DNA of 64,000 bases from Alviniconcha marisindica (taxonomy: Eukaryota > Mollusca > Gastropoda > Provannidae). The position numbers were made by a program, and so were the translations under genes. Positions 22,960 through 34,926 of this stretch are shown here, piece by piece (within the stretch, counting starts at the first letter, position 1; each line of letters begins with the position of its first letter). The notes below the pieces were generated by a model that was not told where the DNA came from, searched no databases, and saw nothing but the letters and a program-made list of their open reading frames with translations. The stretch is from positions 75,001 through 139,000 of the forward strand of contig JABMCL010003006.1 of the NCBI GenBank assembly GCA_018857735.1. The letters run 5' to 3'.

Positions 22960-25900
22960 CAGCATTGCAGCAAGTGAAATCACACTGCCAGAAGCTGTGA
23001 CACAGACAACTTGCATCTTTGTAAAGCAGGTAGTTTTTCGTCGATGAATCACCGCGGACCCCTCCCCTTGAGGGAAGTTCACTCCACCATAGAAAAAAAT
23101 TATATGGAGAGACCCTGGGGGATCTTGAGCCTGTTTACTGCCCATTTACAATTATGAGTGAAATCACCCTGCTATATGCTGTGGCACATGTCCTACACCG
23201 CGAAAAGCATTCGGAGGAGAAAATAAAGAGCCCTATGAAATGCTTAAAGAACACTAAAACCACAGAGAAGATCTGGGTAACACTAGTAGAAGGCATAAGA
23301 AAAAGCCCTAAGAAATGTCCAGAAGAGAAAGAAGCCCTATGAAGAGCTAAAAAGAACAGATCCACGAACAACAATAACTGGGTAGAAGGCCAAAGAAAAA
23401 GACCCAAAGGGACACAGCATAAAAAATTAAGATATATATATATATGGAAAGAGCCCTATGAAAAGCACTCTGAGAAGAAATGAGCCCTACAAAATGCTAA
23501 ACAAGAAGTAACCAACTAAGATGAATATCTGGGAAGCAGAAGGCATAAGAAAAAGCCCCCCAAAGAAATATCCAGAAGGGAAAGGAGTGCTAAAAAGAAC
23601 AGATCCATTGACAATAATTGCTGGTTTGAAGGCCAAAGCAAAAGCCCCATAGGAACAGGGCATAAAAATGCACAATATGGAAAGGAGCCCTATGCACAGC
23701 AAGAAATGTTTAAAAAGGGCAAAACCACAAGGAGTAGTAAGAAGAGCTCTGTCAAAGCATGCCTGAGAAAAAGGTAATGAAAACAGCACACAGTGGTTAA
23801 AAGAGTCCTACAAAGTGCTAAACACAGCAGATCCACTAAGAAGAAGAGCCCGAGAGAAGGAAGCCAAACAAAAAGACCTGAAAAGCAGTACTGAAGAGAA
23901 AGCAGCACTGCAGCAAGTGAAATCACACTGCCAGAGGCTGTGACACAGACAGCTGGTATCTTTGTAATAATGTAAAGCAGGTAGTTTTTCTTACAGTGAA
24001 TCACCGTGGACCCCTCCCCTTGAGGGAAGTTCACTCCACCGGCAAAAAAATAGTGTGGAGAGACCCTGGGGGATCTTGAGCCTGTTTACTACCTGTTTAC
24101 AATTATGAGTGAAATCGCCCTGCTATATGCTGCAGTACATATCCTACACCCCGAAAAGCATTCAGAGGAGAAAATAAGGAGCCCTACCAAATGCTAAACG
24201 AACACTAAAACCACAGAGAAGATCTGGGTAGCACTAGTAGAAGGCATAAGAAAAAGACCAAAGAAATGTCCAGAAGAGAAAGAAGCCCTATGAAGAGCTA
24301 AAAAGAACAGATCCACTAACAACAATAACTGGGTAAAAGGCCAAAGAAAAAGACCCAAACGGACACAGCATAAAAATTTAAGATATATATATATGGAAAG
24401 AGCCCTATGAAAAGCACTCTGAGAAGAAATGAGCCCTACAAAATGCTAAAAAAGAAGCAAACCACCAAGATGAATATCTGGGAAGCAGAAGGCATAAGAA
24501 ACAGCCCCCCCCCCCCCCCCCCCTCGAAATAACCAGAAGGGAAAGGAGAGCTAAAACGAACAGATCCACTGACAATAATAGCTGGTTTGAAGGCCAAAGC
24601 AAAAGCCCCACAGGGACACTGCATAAAAATGTACAATGTGGAAAGAAGCCTTATGCACAGCACTCTGAGAACAAAAGAACACCAAGAAATGTTTAAAAAG
24701 GGCAAAACCACAAGGAGTAGGAAGAAGAGCTCTGTCAAAGCATGCCTGAGAAAAAAGCCATGAAAACTGCATGCAGAGGAGAAAAGAATCCTACAAAGTG
24801 CTAAACATAGTACACACTAAGAAGAGCCTGACAGAAGAAAGCCTAACAAAAAGACCTAAAAAGCAGTACCGATTACCGAAGAGTGAGTATCATTGCAGCA
24901 AGTGAAATCACACTGCCAGAGGATGTGACTCAGACAGCTGGCATCTTTGTAATAATGTAAAGCAGGTAGTTTTTCTTACGGTGAATCACCGCGGACCCCT
25001 CCCCTTGAGGGAAGTTCACTCCACGGGGGAGAAAATAGTGTGGAGAGACCCTGGGGGATCTTGAGCCTGTTTACTGCCTGTTTACAGTTATGAGTGAAAT
25101 CACCCTGCTACATGCTGGGACACATGTCCTACACCCTGAAAAGCATTCAGAGGAGAAAATAAGGAGCCCCACAAAATGCTAAAAGAACACTGAAACCACA
25201 GAGATCTGGGTAGTACTAGTTGAAAGCATAAAAAAGCCCAAAGAAATGTCCTAAAGAGAAAGAAGCCCTATGAAGAGCTAAAAAGAACAGATCCACTAAC
25301 AACAATAGCTGGGCAGAAGGCCAAAGAAAAAGCCCAAAGGGGAACAAGCTTAACATATTTAAGATATATACATGTATGTATATGAAAAGGAGCCCTATGA
25401 AAAGCACTCTGAGAAGAAATGAGCCCTATGAAATGCTAAAAAAAGGACACTGAAAGTGAAACCACAGAGAAGATCTGGGTAGTACTAGTTGAAAGCATAA
25501 AAAAAGCCTAAAGAAATGTCCTGAAGAGAAAGAAGCCCTGTGAAGAGCTAAAAATAACAGATCCACTAACAACAATAGCTGGGCAGAAGGCCAAAGAAAA
25601 TGCCCAAAGGGGAACCAGCATAAAATATTTAACATATATATATATATATATATAATATATATCATATGAAAAGGAGCCTTATGAAAAGCACTCTGAGAAG
25701 AAATGAGCCCTATGTAATGCTAAAAAAGAAGTAAACCACTAAGATAAATATCTGGGAAATAGAAGGCATAAGAAAAAGCCCCCCAAATAAATATCCAGAA
25801 GGGAAAGGAGTGCTAAAAAGAACAGATCCATTGACAATAATTGCTTGTTTGAAGGCCAAAGCAAAAGCCCCAAAAGGACATGGCATAAAAATGCACAATA

Positions 25901-27540
25901 TGGAAAGGAGCCTTATGCATAGCATTCTGAGAAGAAAAGAACCCCAGGAGTAGGAAGAAGAGCTCTGCCAAAGCATGCTTGAGAAAAAGGTCATGAACAC
26001 AGCACAAAGAGGAGAAAGGAGTCCTACAAAGTGCTAAACACAGCAGATCCACTAAGTAGAAGAGCCCGAGAGAAGAAAGCCGAACAAAAAGACCTGAAAA
26101 GCAGTACTGAAGAGAAAGCAGCATTGCAGCAAGTGAAATCACACTGCCAGAGGCTGTGACACAGACAGCTGGCATCTTTGTAATAATGTAAAGCAGGTAG
26201 TTTTTCTTACGGTGAATCACCGCGGACCCCTCCCCTTGAGGGAAGTTCACTCCACCGGCGAGAAAATAGTGTGGAGAGACCCTGGGGGATCTTGAGCCTG
26301 TTTACTACCTGTTTACAATTATGAGTGAAATCACCCTGCTACATGCTGGGACACATGTCCTACACCCGGACACAGACAGCTGGCATCTTTGTAATAATGT
26401 AAAGCAGGTAGTTTTTCTTACGGTGAATCACCGCGGACCCCTCCCCTTGAGGGAAGTTCACTCCACCGGGGAGAAAATAGTGTGGAGAGACCCTGGGGGA
26501 TCTTGAGCCTGTTTACTACCTGTTTACAATTATGAGTGAAATCACCCTGCTACATGCTGGGACACATGTCCTACACCCGGAAAAGCATTCACTGATTCAG
26601 AGGAGAAATAAGGAGCCCTATGAAATGCTAACAGAACACACAGAGAAGATCTGGGTATTACTAGTAGAAGGCATAAGAAAAAGCCCAAAGAAATGTCCAG
26701 AAGAGAAAGAAGCCTTATGAAGTGCTAAAAAGAACAGATCCACTAACAACACTAGCTAGGCAGAAGGCCAAAGATGAAGCCCAAAGGGGAACCAGCATAA
26801 AAAAATTAAGGTATGGAAAGGAGCCCCATGGCATGAAAAGCACTCTGAGAAGAAATGAGCCCTATGAAATGCTCCCACTAAGATGAATATCTGGGAAGTA
26901 GAAGGCATAAGAAAAAGCCCCCAAAAGAAATATCCAGAAGGGAAAGGAATGCTAAAAGAACAGATCCACTGACAATAATTGCTGGTTTGAAGGCCAAAGC
27001 AAAAGCCCCAAAAGGACACAGCATAAAAATGCACAATATGGAAAGGAGCCCAATGTATAGCACTCTGAGAAGGAACCTCATGAACTGTTTAAAAAGGGCA
27101 AAACCACAAGGAGTAGGAAGAAGAGCTCTGTCAAAGAATGCCCCCCCCCCCCCCAAAAAAAAAAGAGAGGAGAAAAGAGTCCTACAAAGTGCTAAACACA
27201 GCAGATCCAGTAAGAAGAGCCTGACAGTGACAGAAGAAAGCCTAACAAAAAGACCTAAAAAGCAGTACCGAAGAGAAAGCAGCAATGCAGCAAGTGAAAT
27301 CACATTGCCAGAGGCTGTGACACAGACAGCTGGCATCTTTGTAAAGCAGGTAGTTTTTCTTATGGTGAATCACCACGGACCCCTCCCCTTGAGGGATGTT
27401 CACTCCACCGGTGAAAAAATAGTGTGGAGAGACCCTGGGGGATCTTGAGCCTGTTTACTGCCTATTTACAGTTATGAGTGAAATCACCCTGTCGCATGCA
27501 CTGACAGATGTGGCCTACACCCTGAAAAGCATTCAGAGGA
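22960..27540. repeat. Higher-order satellite array, about 0.95-1.25 kb units
   Basis: A highly conserved GC-richer core of about 220 bp (gtgaaatcacactgccagag, aaagcaggtagtttttc, acccctccccttgaggga, agaccctgggggatcttgag) occurs at about 22974, 23917, 24900, 26130 and 27296. A partial extra copy follows at 26368, directly behind the 26130 copy. Between cores, diverged short monomers recur in the same order in each long unit. This nesting of monomers in long homogenised units is a higher-order repeat structure. Minus-strand open frames of 60-150 residues recur with the units but show only low-complexity, Phe/Leu-rich translation. Confidence 0.9.
24509..24523. repeat. Poly-C tract inside the satellite
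   Basis: A run of at least 15 C residues where other copies of the unit have only about 4-5, so it is a local expansion. A similar expansion lies at about 27141-27154. Confidence 0.85.
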
Positions 27541-28200
27541 GAAACAAGCCCAACGAAATCCCCAAAGAAACAAAACTACTGAAAAGAAGACCTGGGTAGT
27601 AGAAGGTGTGAGATAAAGCCCCTGAAAGGAAACACGCAGAAGAAAAAGGAGCCCTACAAGGTGCTGAAAAGAACAGATCCACCAACAACAATAGCCACCC
27701 GGCCAAAGAAAAAGCCCTTAAGGGACACAACATTTAAAATAATTATAATTATAAATAATGGAAAAGAACCTGATCAAAAGCACCCAGAGAAAAAAGGAGC
27801 CATACAAAATGCTTAACATAGTTAAACTTAAAGCAACAAAACCACCAAAAATATCAGTATAGTACTAGTAGACGGCATAAGAAGCTCCCCCAAAGAAGTA
27901 TACAGGTGAAAATGAGCCCTATGAAGTGCTAGAAAGAACAGATCCACTAACAACAATAGCTGGGTAGAAAGCCAAAGAAAAAGTCCCAAAGAGACATGGC
28001 ATATTAAAACTTTAAAATGGGGAAAGTAGCCTCATGAAAAGCACTCTGAGGCCTACACAATGCCAAAAAAGAACATAACCAATACAAAGAAAGCACTGTA
28101 TAATTTTTATTGTAAAGAATGCCTACGAAAAAGTCATAAAAGGAAGCACTCTTGGAAGCACTCTTGATCTTGATGAATTGCACAGTTGGCAAAAACACCA
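27541..28200. repeat. Diverged satellite monomers, distal edge
   Basis: The phrases aaaggagcc, gaacagatccac and caacaatagct continue with increasing divergence and fade out near 28150, mirroring the proximal edge. Confidence 0.7.
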
Positions 28201-28239
28201 ATGAAAAACGGGGAGAGCACTAATTAAATTTTTGTTTCT

Positions 28240-28990
28240 GTTTAGACTGGAGAGGACAGACCGTCTTGGTGCAGATGGTACTGTCTTCTAGGTTGTTCCC
28301 TTCTATGACTGTCCATGGGAAAAAGCTGTTTCTGAAGATGGCTGTCTTGGTGGTTTCTACAGCATAGCAACTGGTGTTTTTTCTTGCTGATCAGTCTGTG
28401 ATGTTCAACATCCTGAAGTCCTCTGATCTTTGTGGCCAAATATGTCTTTTGTTTTCCAGTGGTATTAAGTAGCTGTCAGGTGGAACAGCAGCCCACTTGC
28501 TACCTTATTTTTTTATACAAAGATGAGTCGTTGGTGTTTAGTTCAGGAGCTGTGTGAGAGTTGAGGTGGCTGTCCTGGGCTGTCCATCCTAACAAGCCTT
28601 CTGGTTTCTGTGGACGTAAAGCTATATATATATTGAACCATGCTTCGGTATTGGTCTCAGCTTGTCCCTAATATGTCACTGACATCTGAGGACATTAAGC
28701 AACACTACCTACCTACCTACCTACCTTGGTGTTTTCTTCGTTCAGCCAGAGGGAAAGTTCAAGATCTCTTAGCAAGCTGCACGGAAGTAATACAGCTTGG
28801 GTGTCTTGATCCATAGTCCTGTTTGATGAAGTGGGCAGCATGGTGATGAACACTTTTGAGACAGTCAATGTCTTTTCACAGGTATGGACCCCATACCACA
28901 GCACTGTATTCGAGGATGAAGCAGACCAGTGACATGTAGGCTGTCTTTCTGCAGTCTTCGGGGCAGAATTATATATGTTCCCCCAAGGCA
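28240..28990 (-). mobile_element. Jockey/CR1-like LINE RT fragment, minus strand, split by a SINE
   Basis: Read on the minus strand, 28990 to 28740 gives MSLVCFILEYSAVVWGPYL, then HHAAHFIKQDYGSRHPS, matching the RT C-terminal region (LEYxxxVWxP). After the inserted SINE the lower part gives YLIPLENKRHIWPQRS and RNSFFPWTVIEGNNLE, matching the terminal block. Frame changes and stops show decay. Confidence 0.85.
28540..28725 (+). mobile_element. SINE-like retroposon, copy 2, inserted in a LINE
   Basis: Starts agttcaggagctgtgtgaga and ends with attaagcaacac and a (CTAC)n tail. It is flanked by the 9-bp direct repeat ttggtgttt at 28531-28539 and 28726-28734. It interrupts the minus-strand LINE RT remnant, so it is younger than that element. 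Confidence 0.9.
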
Positions 28991-29379
28991 AAAGGAGCCA
29001 TACAAAGAGCTAAATAAAGCAGACCCACTAAGAAGAGCTTGACAGAACTAAAAGAAGGACTAGTAATTAATAGACCTCAGATTATATAGTCAAAAACAGT
29101 ACTCGGAAGAGAAAAGAGCCTGAAACTAGTGAAAGTAGTGCAAGCGAAATCACACTACCAGAGGTCAGACCTAAAGCTGCCCCCCCCCCCCCCCCAAAAA
29201 AAAGACAATGAAAAAAAGAAGAAGAAAAAACAAGAAGTCACCCCCCCCACACACACACACACACACACACACACAAATTATGAGATTTTTTTTTTTTTTT
29301 AAATAGACAAAATACAAACATACTGCTTCCTCTACTGGTACTACATCACATACTGTGAATACTACCCCAGCACTACACT
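28991..29379. repeat. Satellite remnant plus poly-C and (CA)n tracts
   Basis: gagccatacaaagagctaa and cagacccactaagaagagct are stray satellite monomers. They are followed by a poly-C run at about 29180-29195 and CA repeats at about 29250-29275. Confidence 0.7.
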
Positions 29380-29600
29380 CTAACAATAATACTGACTGTT
29401 AAATATCAGGCTGGAGTCCCTTGACACAAAACTGTTGACTGTACTTGCCTCCTTGACTGAAGCTGGAAGGTCGTTGCATTCCCTGATGGTTCTGGGCAGG
29501 AACAAGTGCTGATGTACTGAGTGTGACGCTGGGGCTGTGAGAACTGGTGGCTGAGGCTGCATCACTGGCAGGGTGCTGGCAGTGTCAGTTTACTCTTCAG
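29380..29600 (-). mobile_element. LINE 3' ORF end fragment, minus strand
   Basis: The minus-strand frame reads HQHLFLPRTIRECNDLPASV and then STVNSFVSR, the usual FFPRTIxxWNxLP end of jockey/CR1-type RT proteins. Only the last 60 or so residues remain. Confidence 0.8.
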
Positions 29601-29815
29601 TCCATTGGCACTGACATAGTCCAGCCCCTCCCCCCACACACATATTCAATGACCCCAGCTGACTTAGTCAATACTTCCTTTTCATCTTGTGCTGCACTAG
29701 CTCCTCAAATAGTCAAAAGCTGACAGTAAACCGAGTAATCTTCAATGTGTTGAAGATGGCCAGCTATGGAAGAAGAAAAAGATAAAATCACTGACTGCCA
29801 CTGTGACAGACAAAC
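29600..29815 (+). mobile_element. LINE 3' tail, plus orientation
   Basis: The block gctgcactagctcc, agctgacagt and taatcttcaatgtgttgaag closely matches 33803-33860, which trails the plus-strand LINE at 32918. It is therefore the 3' UTR of the same family inserted head-on against the minus-strand fragment at 29380. Confidence 0.65.
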
Positions 29816-29839
29816 CACACCCCCAAATGGATGGGTGAC

Positions 29840-30050
29840 TGTTATGTGCTAGGGTTTGCAAACTCTAAAAATTCCTTCAGATGAGACTAAACCAAGGTCC
29901 CCTGCGTGTATACGCATGCAAAAAAGATCACATACTCACGTAAAAAATCATGTCTGACACTATATAAAAGAAGAACCCACTCACAAGTCCCATGCGTGTG
30001 TGTGCATGCGGGCAGCCAAGCAGTATGGTTCCACTGCTAACAGTCTTGAT
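29840..30050. mobile_element. Dispersed repeat with cagatgagactaaaccaagg motif
   Basis: The order attccttcagatgagact, aaaccaaggtcccctgcgtg and agaacccactcac resembles a repeat widespread in invertebrate genomes. It is recalled by pattern, without a family name. A TATAAAAG box-like string lies near 29962. Confidence 0.4.
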
Positions 30051-30116
30051 CTTCTTGATCTTGATGGTTATGTTGACTTGGGACAAATGTTGACAGAAAA
30101 ATGGGGAGAGAACTAG

Positions 30117-30960
30117 TTAATGTTGGGTCGAGATGAGGGACTGAAATTCCCCCACCAACTTTGCAGACACCACTTCTTCTGTGAGGCTGTTCCAGTCAGA
30201 AACAGTTCTGATGATGAAGCTGTTTCTGTAGGTCTTTGTTTTTGCACTACCCAAAGAGAAGCAGCAGCTGTTGTTTCTGGTGAACCTCCTGATGACGTTG
30301 CTTCTTCTTCTTCTTTCCTTAGATGCCCACAATCATGTTGATGTTGCTGGAGGTGAAGTCAGATCTACTGGCGGTCTGAATCTGCCTCTTGTTCCACACA
30401 GGTGTCAGAAAGGATTCTGCTGGAATGGCTGGGATCAGACCTTCAGCAATTTTGTAGAGGATGAGGCGCTTCTCTCTCCATCTGTCCTGTAGAGATGGCA
30501 GGTTCAGGTCCTTTAGCATCTTTGTTATGGAGCCAGGCTGGCAGGACCTGTAATCCTGTTTGATAAAACGGATGGCGTGGCGCTGAATGTCTTCCAGCTT
30601 GACAATGTCTCTCTGTTGGTGTGGATTCCAGACCACAGCACTGTATTCAAGAACCGACCTGACTAGGGCCAGGTATAGGCTGTTCTTCTGCATTCTTCTG
30701 GACAGGACCTCAAGTTTCTTCTCAGCAGGCATAGGCAGGAGTTTGCTTTTTTGCTGATGGTGCTAATGTGTTCAGATCACGACAGATTGTCGGAGAGCTG
30801 AACTCCAAGGTAGGGGGGTTAATGGGACTTGCTTCAAGATGTGATTCTCCAGGGAGTATAGGTGGGGTGACTTGCTGCGTTGACTCATGATGTGGCATTT
30901 CCTGGCGTTGAACTTCAGTCGTGGCATTCAATCCCCTCTTCATTCCTCACCAGACTGCAC
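30117..30960 (-). mobile_element. Jockey/CR1-like LINE reverse transcriptase C-terminal region, minus strand
   Basis: Minus-strand frames carry NARKCHIMSQRSKSPHLYSL, then SLYLALVRSVLEYSAVVWNP, LEDIQRHAIRFIKQDY, LPSLQDRWREKRLILYKI and RNSFIIRTVSDWNSL, in family order. One long open stretch of 137 codons survives (30319-30732), with frameshifts at both ends. It is a 5'-truncated, inactive copy and better preserved than its neighbours. Confidence 0.92.
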
Positions 30961-32150
30961 TACTGCACTTGAGGCAAAGCAGCTTGCCTAAACCTTCTTC
31001 GAGTTGGCAGTCTTGCTAAAGGCATTCTTCATTCTTGTTGCTGAAATTGGCGGAGCACCGCCCTCCCCCTCCAACTGATTCGATATTCTGAGAAGCTCAA
31101 TAAAACCTTGAAACAGTTGAAAACCGTGAATATCCCGAAAGTGTATTAAATAGACAAAAATATATAGGCTTACCTTATAGCAGTGGAATAAAACACAAGG
31201 AGAAACAGTACCAAAAGTTGAAAAATAAACGAACTTGTTCGTGCTGGTGGTAACGAAAGTGCCGCCATTTTGAGCATGTGATTGTGAGCTGTTTTCAAAA
31301 TCTGGCCATAAAGTTTTGAATAAATTTATGACTGAAAATCACAAATTCGACTGTAAAATGGCAACAAAATTGCCATGTTAAACACTTATTTTTAAAATGT
31401 ATAAGTCCGAGTATCTAAATCAGTGTAATTATAAAACAAATCCGCTGAAAACTGTCCAGCTAAACCAAACCATGACTTGTTCCTTGAACGACCTCGACCT
31501 TACTAAGTGCTGAAAAGAGAACCGCATACTTGGTTAGAAAAAGGCCTAACTTAAAGAAGAACAAAGTGTAAACAACCGTTAATGATAGCACGTACTCAGA
31601 AGGAGAAAATGAGCTCTACGACTGAACTAAACTGAGAATACAATAATCATCACAAGAGCTAGGTGGAAGTTCCCAACTTTTGCACGAGGAGCACGCCTTG
31701 CCGGCACGGGCTAACCGGAGTTGTCTCGGTTGACAAATTGCGGGCGCCATGCAGATACTTAGGAAACGTACACAAGCACGAAAGAAGCCCGCTTTGCAGA
31801 TTTACGTCTGTTCAGGCACCTGCTTCTAGTTCCTTTTGTGACCATATGTTTTCAACAGTCCCGATGGTTTTTATACAACTGGCTATTCAGCTTGTTTTGC
31901 GTCCGTATCAGTATGGACGCTTAACTTTCATACCATGACCAGTTTTAATGGTCTCCATCATCTCCTGCTGGTAAGGGAGCATCAATACAATGAGTAGATA
32001 TAAGCTACTACAGAAGTTTTCATACTACCGCCCCCCCCCCCCCCCCCCCCACTCTGACGACACAGGCGCCGGTGGCCATTGCGCGCACACTGCGGCTTAT
32101 GATGCGCACACATTTGGCCGGCACTCGACATTCATGCGTGCATGCGTGCA
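30961..32150. other. Intergenic DNA, no gene recognised
   Basis: A GCCGCCATTTT string, the inverse of a YY1-type core promoter motif, lies at about 31262. No transcript could be linked to it. A 20-base poly-C occupies 32031-32050. Confidence 0.5.
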
Positions 32151-32151
32151 C

Positions 32152-32157
32152 GCACAC

Positions 32158-32211
<54 letters not shown>
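32152..32211. repeat. (CA)n microsatellite
   Basis: An essentially pure CA run of about 50 bp after an imperfect start. Confidence 0.95.
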
Positions 32212-32213
<2 letters not shown>

Positions 32214-32917
32214 AAAAATCTGAGACAATTCTGTGAAAATCGAAAGTAGAGTCTTCTGACAAGGGAGACCACTGTGTGGGACTGTCGGCGGTTTGATTGA
32301 ACTGCTGATTATGCGCCGTCTTTGCTTGCTTGTATTTGTAAGGCTTTTACGTTTTCGTAAGGCTTTTAAGATTTTTTCCTTATCTTTCTAATCTTCTGGT
32401 CAAGCTAGATAGCCTCAGTAATTTTCTATTTTAGTTTCCCAAATTGTTGCCACGTTTCACTTCCTTTTCTGCTCATTTTGGGGGCAGTTGCTCTTGGTGT
32501 TTGGAACATCCATTCCGCAGCTTCATGAAACAGAGCCGCTTTTCTTGTTAGGTCTAGAACTAGAAGCTCGAACGCACATGTTACGCACGTATCAGTCCCG
32601 AATCAGTATTCACCCTTTTTTCGTTGACACTGTACTCGATGCAGAATGGCGAGTTCTGAAGATACGGGAAGGGGGGGGATCAGAACTTGAAGTTCTGATG
32701 TCGGTCAAATTCAAAATCTTGTGTCTGCCTGGCAAAGGCAAGCCGACCATTCTTGACAATATCTCCCCATGCCCTCTTGTAGAACTCTACATGGGAGCCA
32801 AACATGGATTTTGTACATTTTCCATTCCATGGTTTGTTCAAGTTCGGGGAACTTATGCCATGAGTTCAACTGTTGTGTTAAGATGTTTGCAAATCACCAA
32901 ATGTCACAGCTGCTAAC
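32212..32917. other. Intergenic DNA upstream of a LINE
   Basis: A 142-codon open frame (32488-32916) lacks an ATG at its start and matches no family I recognise. It runs straight into the LINE fragment, so it may be older LINE or flanking DNA. No call is made. Confidence 0.4.
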
Positions 32918-33900
32918 ATGGCCGTCAAGGCAGAAGAGGATGCTGACCTAGACCTGATAGCCCAGTGGGAGTCCAGCTGGGACATACAGTTCCATCCACA
33001 AAAGTGCAGGTACACTCTGTCAAGTGTCATCAGAAACCAACAGCCAGGTCACTGTGACTACACCCTCAATGACCAAAATCTGCCAGTCTTACAGCATGAG
33101 ACATCCGTGAAGTATCTTGGAGTGACTGTCACTTCTGACCTGAGATGGAAACCACATGTAAACAACATCTGCAGCAAAGCAAATGAAACACTCAGATTCT
33201 TTAAAAGAAATTTGAAGGTCAGTTCCATTTCCATGAAGAAGCATGCAGGAGCTACAAGGCACTCGTCAGACCATCGGGTGAGTTAGCCTGCTGCGTGTGG
33301 AACCCCTACACAATAAAGGACATCGCCAAGGTAGAGTCTGTCCCAAGGTGTGCAGCATGATTCTGTCTTGGCAGTACCGCATCCCATCAAGTGTCAGTAA
33401 GATGTTAACCAGTCTCACTTGGACCAGTCTTCAGTCCAGAGGAAAATCTACCAGATCGTCCATGATATATATATAATACAAGATTGCCCACAAACTGGTC
33501 CACATTGACAACAGATGTCTGAAACCTCCAAATCAAAAGCCCCATCACAGCACTGCAACACTTTCCAAATCCCAGCTTCCCAAACCAGCTACTAGAAAAT
33601 ATTCCTAGAGTCCTACCCCGGACCATTGCTGACTGGAATGCCTTTCCTGAGAATGCTGTCACTGCTCCCCCCCTGCATCCCCCACCCCCACCCACCCCTG
33701 CCCATATACAGAAATACCCCCCCCCCCCCACACACACACACATTCTGTATTCAACCTACTGTACCTACCCTACTTCGTAAAATACTTTATCTTCATCTTT
33801 GTGCCGCACTAGCCCCTGAAAAGCTGACAGTGACAGTAATCTTCAGTGTATTGAAGCTGGGCAGCTATATAATGAACAAAAAGAAGAGAAAAATGTTGGT
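32918..33900 (+). mobile_element. Jockey/CR1-like LINE reverse transcriptase fragment, plus strand
   Basis: The frame from 32918 reads IQFHPQKCRYTL, then SVKYLGVTVTSDLRWKPHVN and KANETLRFFKRNLK, the classic YLGVxxxxxLxWxxHI region of the RT palm/thumb. Later frames give KALVRPSGELACCVWNPY and RTIADWNAFPENAV. Stops and frameshifts are frequent. The 3' tail shares sequence with 29690-29800. Confidence 0.92.
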
Positions 33901-34096
33901 TCACTACTTTTGATTTCATGTCTTTCACATCATCATCATCAAGTGGATTGTGGGCTTGTTTTTGGTGGTGGTGTGTTTTTATGTTTATGTTTTTTTGTAA
34001 ATAGATAGAACACACAAAATATTGAAAGGAATGCTTATTTTAATCAAACAGTAAATGTTCCTGAATGGTTTGCATTGGCAGGAGGACTGTGCATAA

Positions 34097-34272
34097 ATGT
34101 GTCTCTCTGAAATACCATCCCTTACAACAATAGGTCATCAAACACTCTCATCTTTCAAATCATCTCTAAAATCTCATCTCTTAGTCTGTCCTACTGATTG
34201 CACGCGTGTGTTCATGCATACCTGCATGCACATGTGCATGCATACCTGCATGCACATGCATGCATACATGCA

Positions 34273-34307
<35 letters not shown>

Positions 34308-34320
34308 ATACATGTATACA
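34097..34320 (+). mobile_element. LINE 3' end fragment followed by CATG/TG repeats
   Basis: The frame LSEIPSLTTIGHQTLSSFKS, then SLKSHLLVCPTD, is the terminal SFKSxLKxHL block of CR1/L2-type RT proteins. It passes directly into imperfect (CATG)n and (TG)n repeats from 34200 to 34306. Confidence 0.75.
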
Positions 34321-34612
34321 TGTGTATGTTCTTGGTGTGGGACTGTTACTGTGAATGGCCAAAAGCTGTTTTTTATGCATGAGTTATCAGTTTTGCTGTT
34401 GGCTTGTTTGTCGATCTCGGTGAACTAATTGATTTGTTTTGATTCCTTGTTCTTTGCTTTCATGTAATGGGATATGTGCTCCTGTTGAAAAAATAGCACA
34501 TGAAATGTAAAGAATACTTTTAAAATAAAAATTTAAAGTATTTATGCTTGTGTCCAAATGAATTCAAGGTACAAGTACATGACGGTTGAACTTCTGTGAT
34601 TGTATTTTCCAG

Positions 34613-34926
34613 GAAACTGCAAACAAGAGTGGGATTGAAGATGAGAATACGAAGGATGTTGGGATTGAGGATGCCATTGCTGCTGCTGTCACTGGTGTCT
34701 CTGGGGGCAGTTGTGTTGTACGCATTTGGCAGTCATCCAGGCATCATGGTCCATATGATCTCAAAAAGGGAGACAGAAAGCCACCGGCATACCGCCCTAC
34801 CCAGCCAGGCTCACTCAGAAAATAGTGTGAAATTTGGATCGCAAGAAGTATCAGAAACTGATCAAGCGAAGAATCGGTATGGTTCTTCTGGAGACAGACA
34901 AGCCTTTCAGCAGGTTGCTCCACAAG
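34613..34926 (+). CDS. PGGHG-like: PGGHG-like exon 1: 5' UTR, start codon, signal anchor
   Basis: The sequence follows an acceptor ttttccag (cut after 34612), suggesting an upstream noncoding exon. ATG at 34641 is followed by [11 protein letters not shown] and the hydrophobic [15 protein letters not shown], typical of a type II signal anchor. The chosen donor (caag, then gtattt, at 34926) is in phase 1 and joins exon 2 in frame. The frame stays open to 35174 through repeated DKQAFQQV segments, so a later donor is possible. Confidence 0.6.

Larger units (their letters stand above)
19970..22960. repeat. Diverged A/G-rich satellite monomers
   Basis: Recurring phrases such as gagccctatgaa, gctaaaaagaacaga, ccactaa and gctgggtagaaggc appear in the same order at roughly 70-130 bp intervals but with much divergence. 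A better preserved four-fold sub-array lies at 21700-22080, where agccaattatgacatgctaa recurs about every 120 bp. The block is interrupted by a SINE-like and a LINE-derived insertion. Confidence 0.8.

Noticed and set aside
22834..27336. Recurring minus-strand frames of 90-150 residues in the satellite block
   Set aside because: They follow the repeat units, are Phe/Leu-rich low complexity, lack shared start sites and have no recognisable domain. A decayed membrane protein gene family was considered, but nothing supports it.
31255..31275. YY1-type promoter motif (GCCGCCATTTT)
   Set aside because: A single short motif with no associated first exon on either strand; insufficient to call a promoter.
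32488..32916. 142-codon open frame upstream of a LINE
   Set aside because: No ATG start, no recognised motifs, no splice context; it abuts a LINE remnant.
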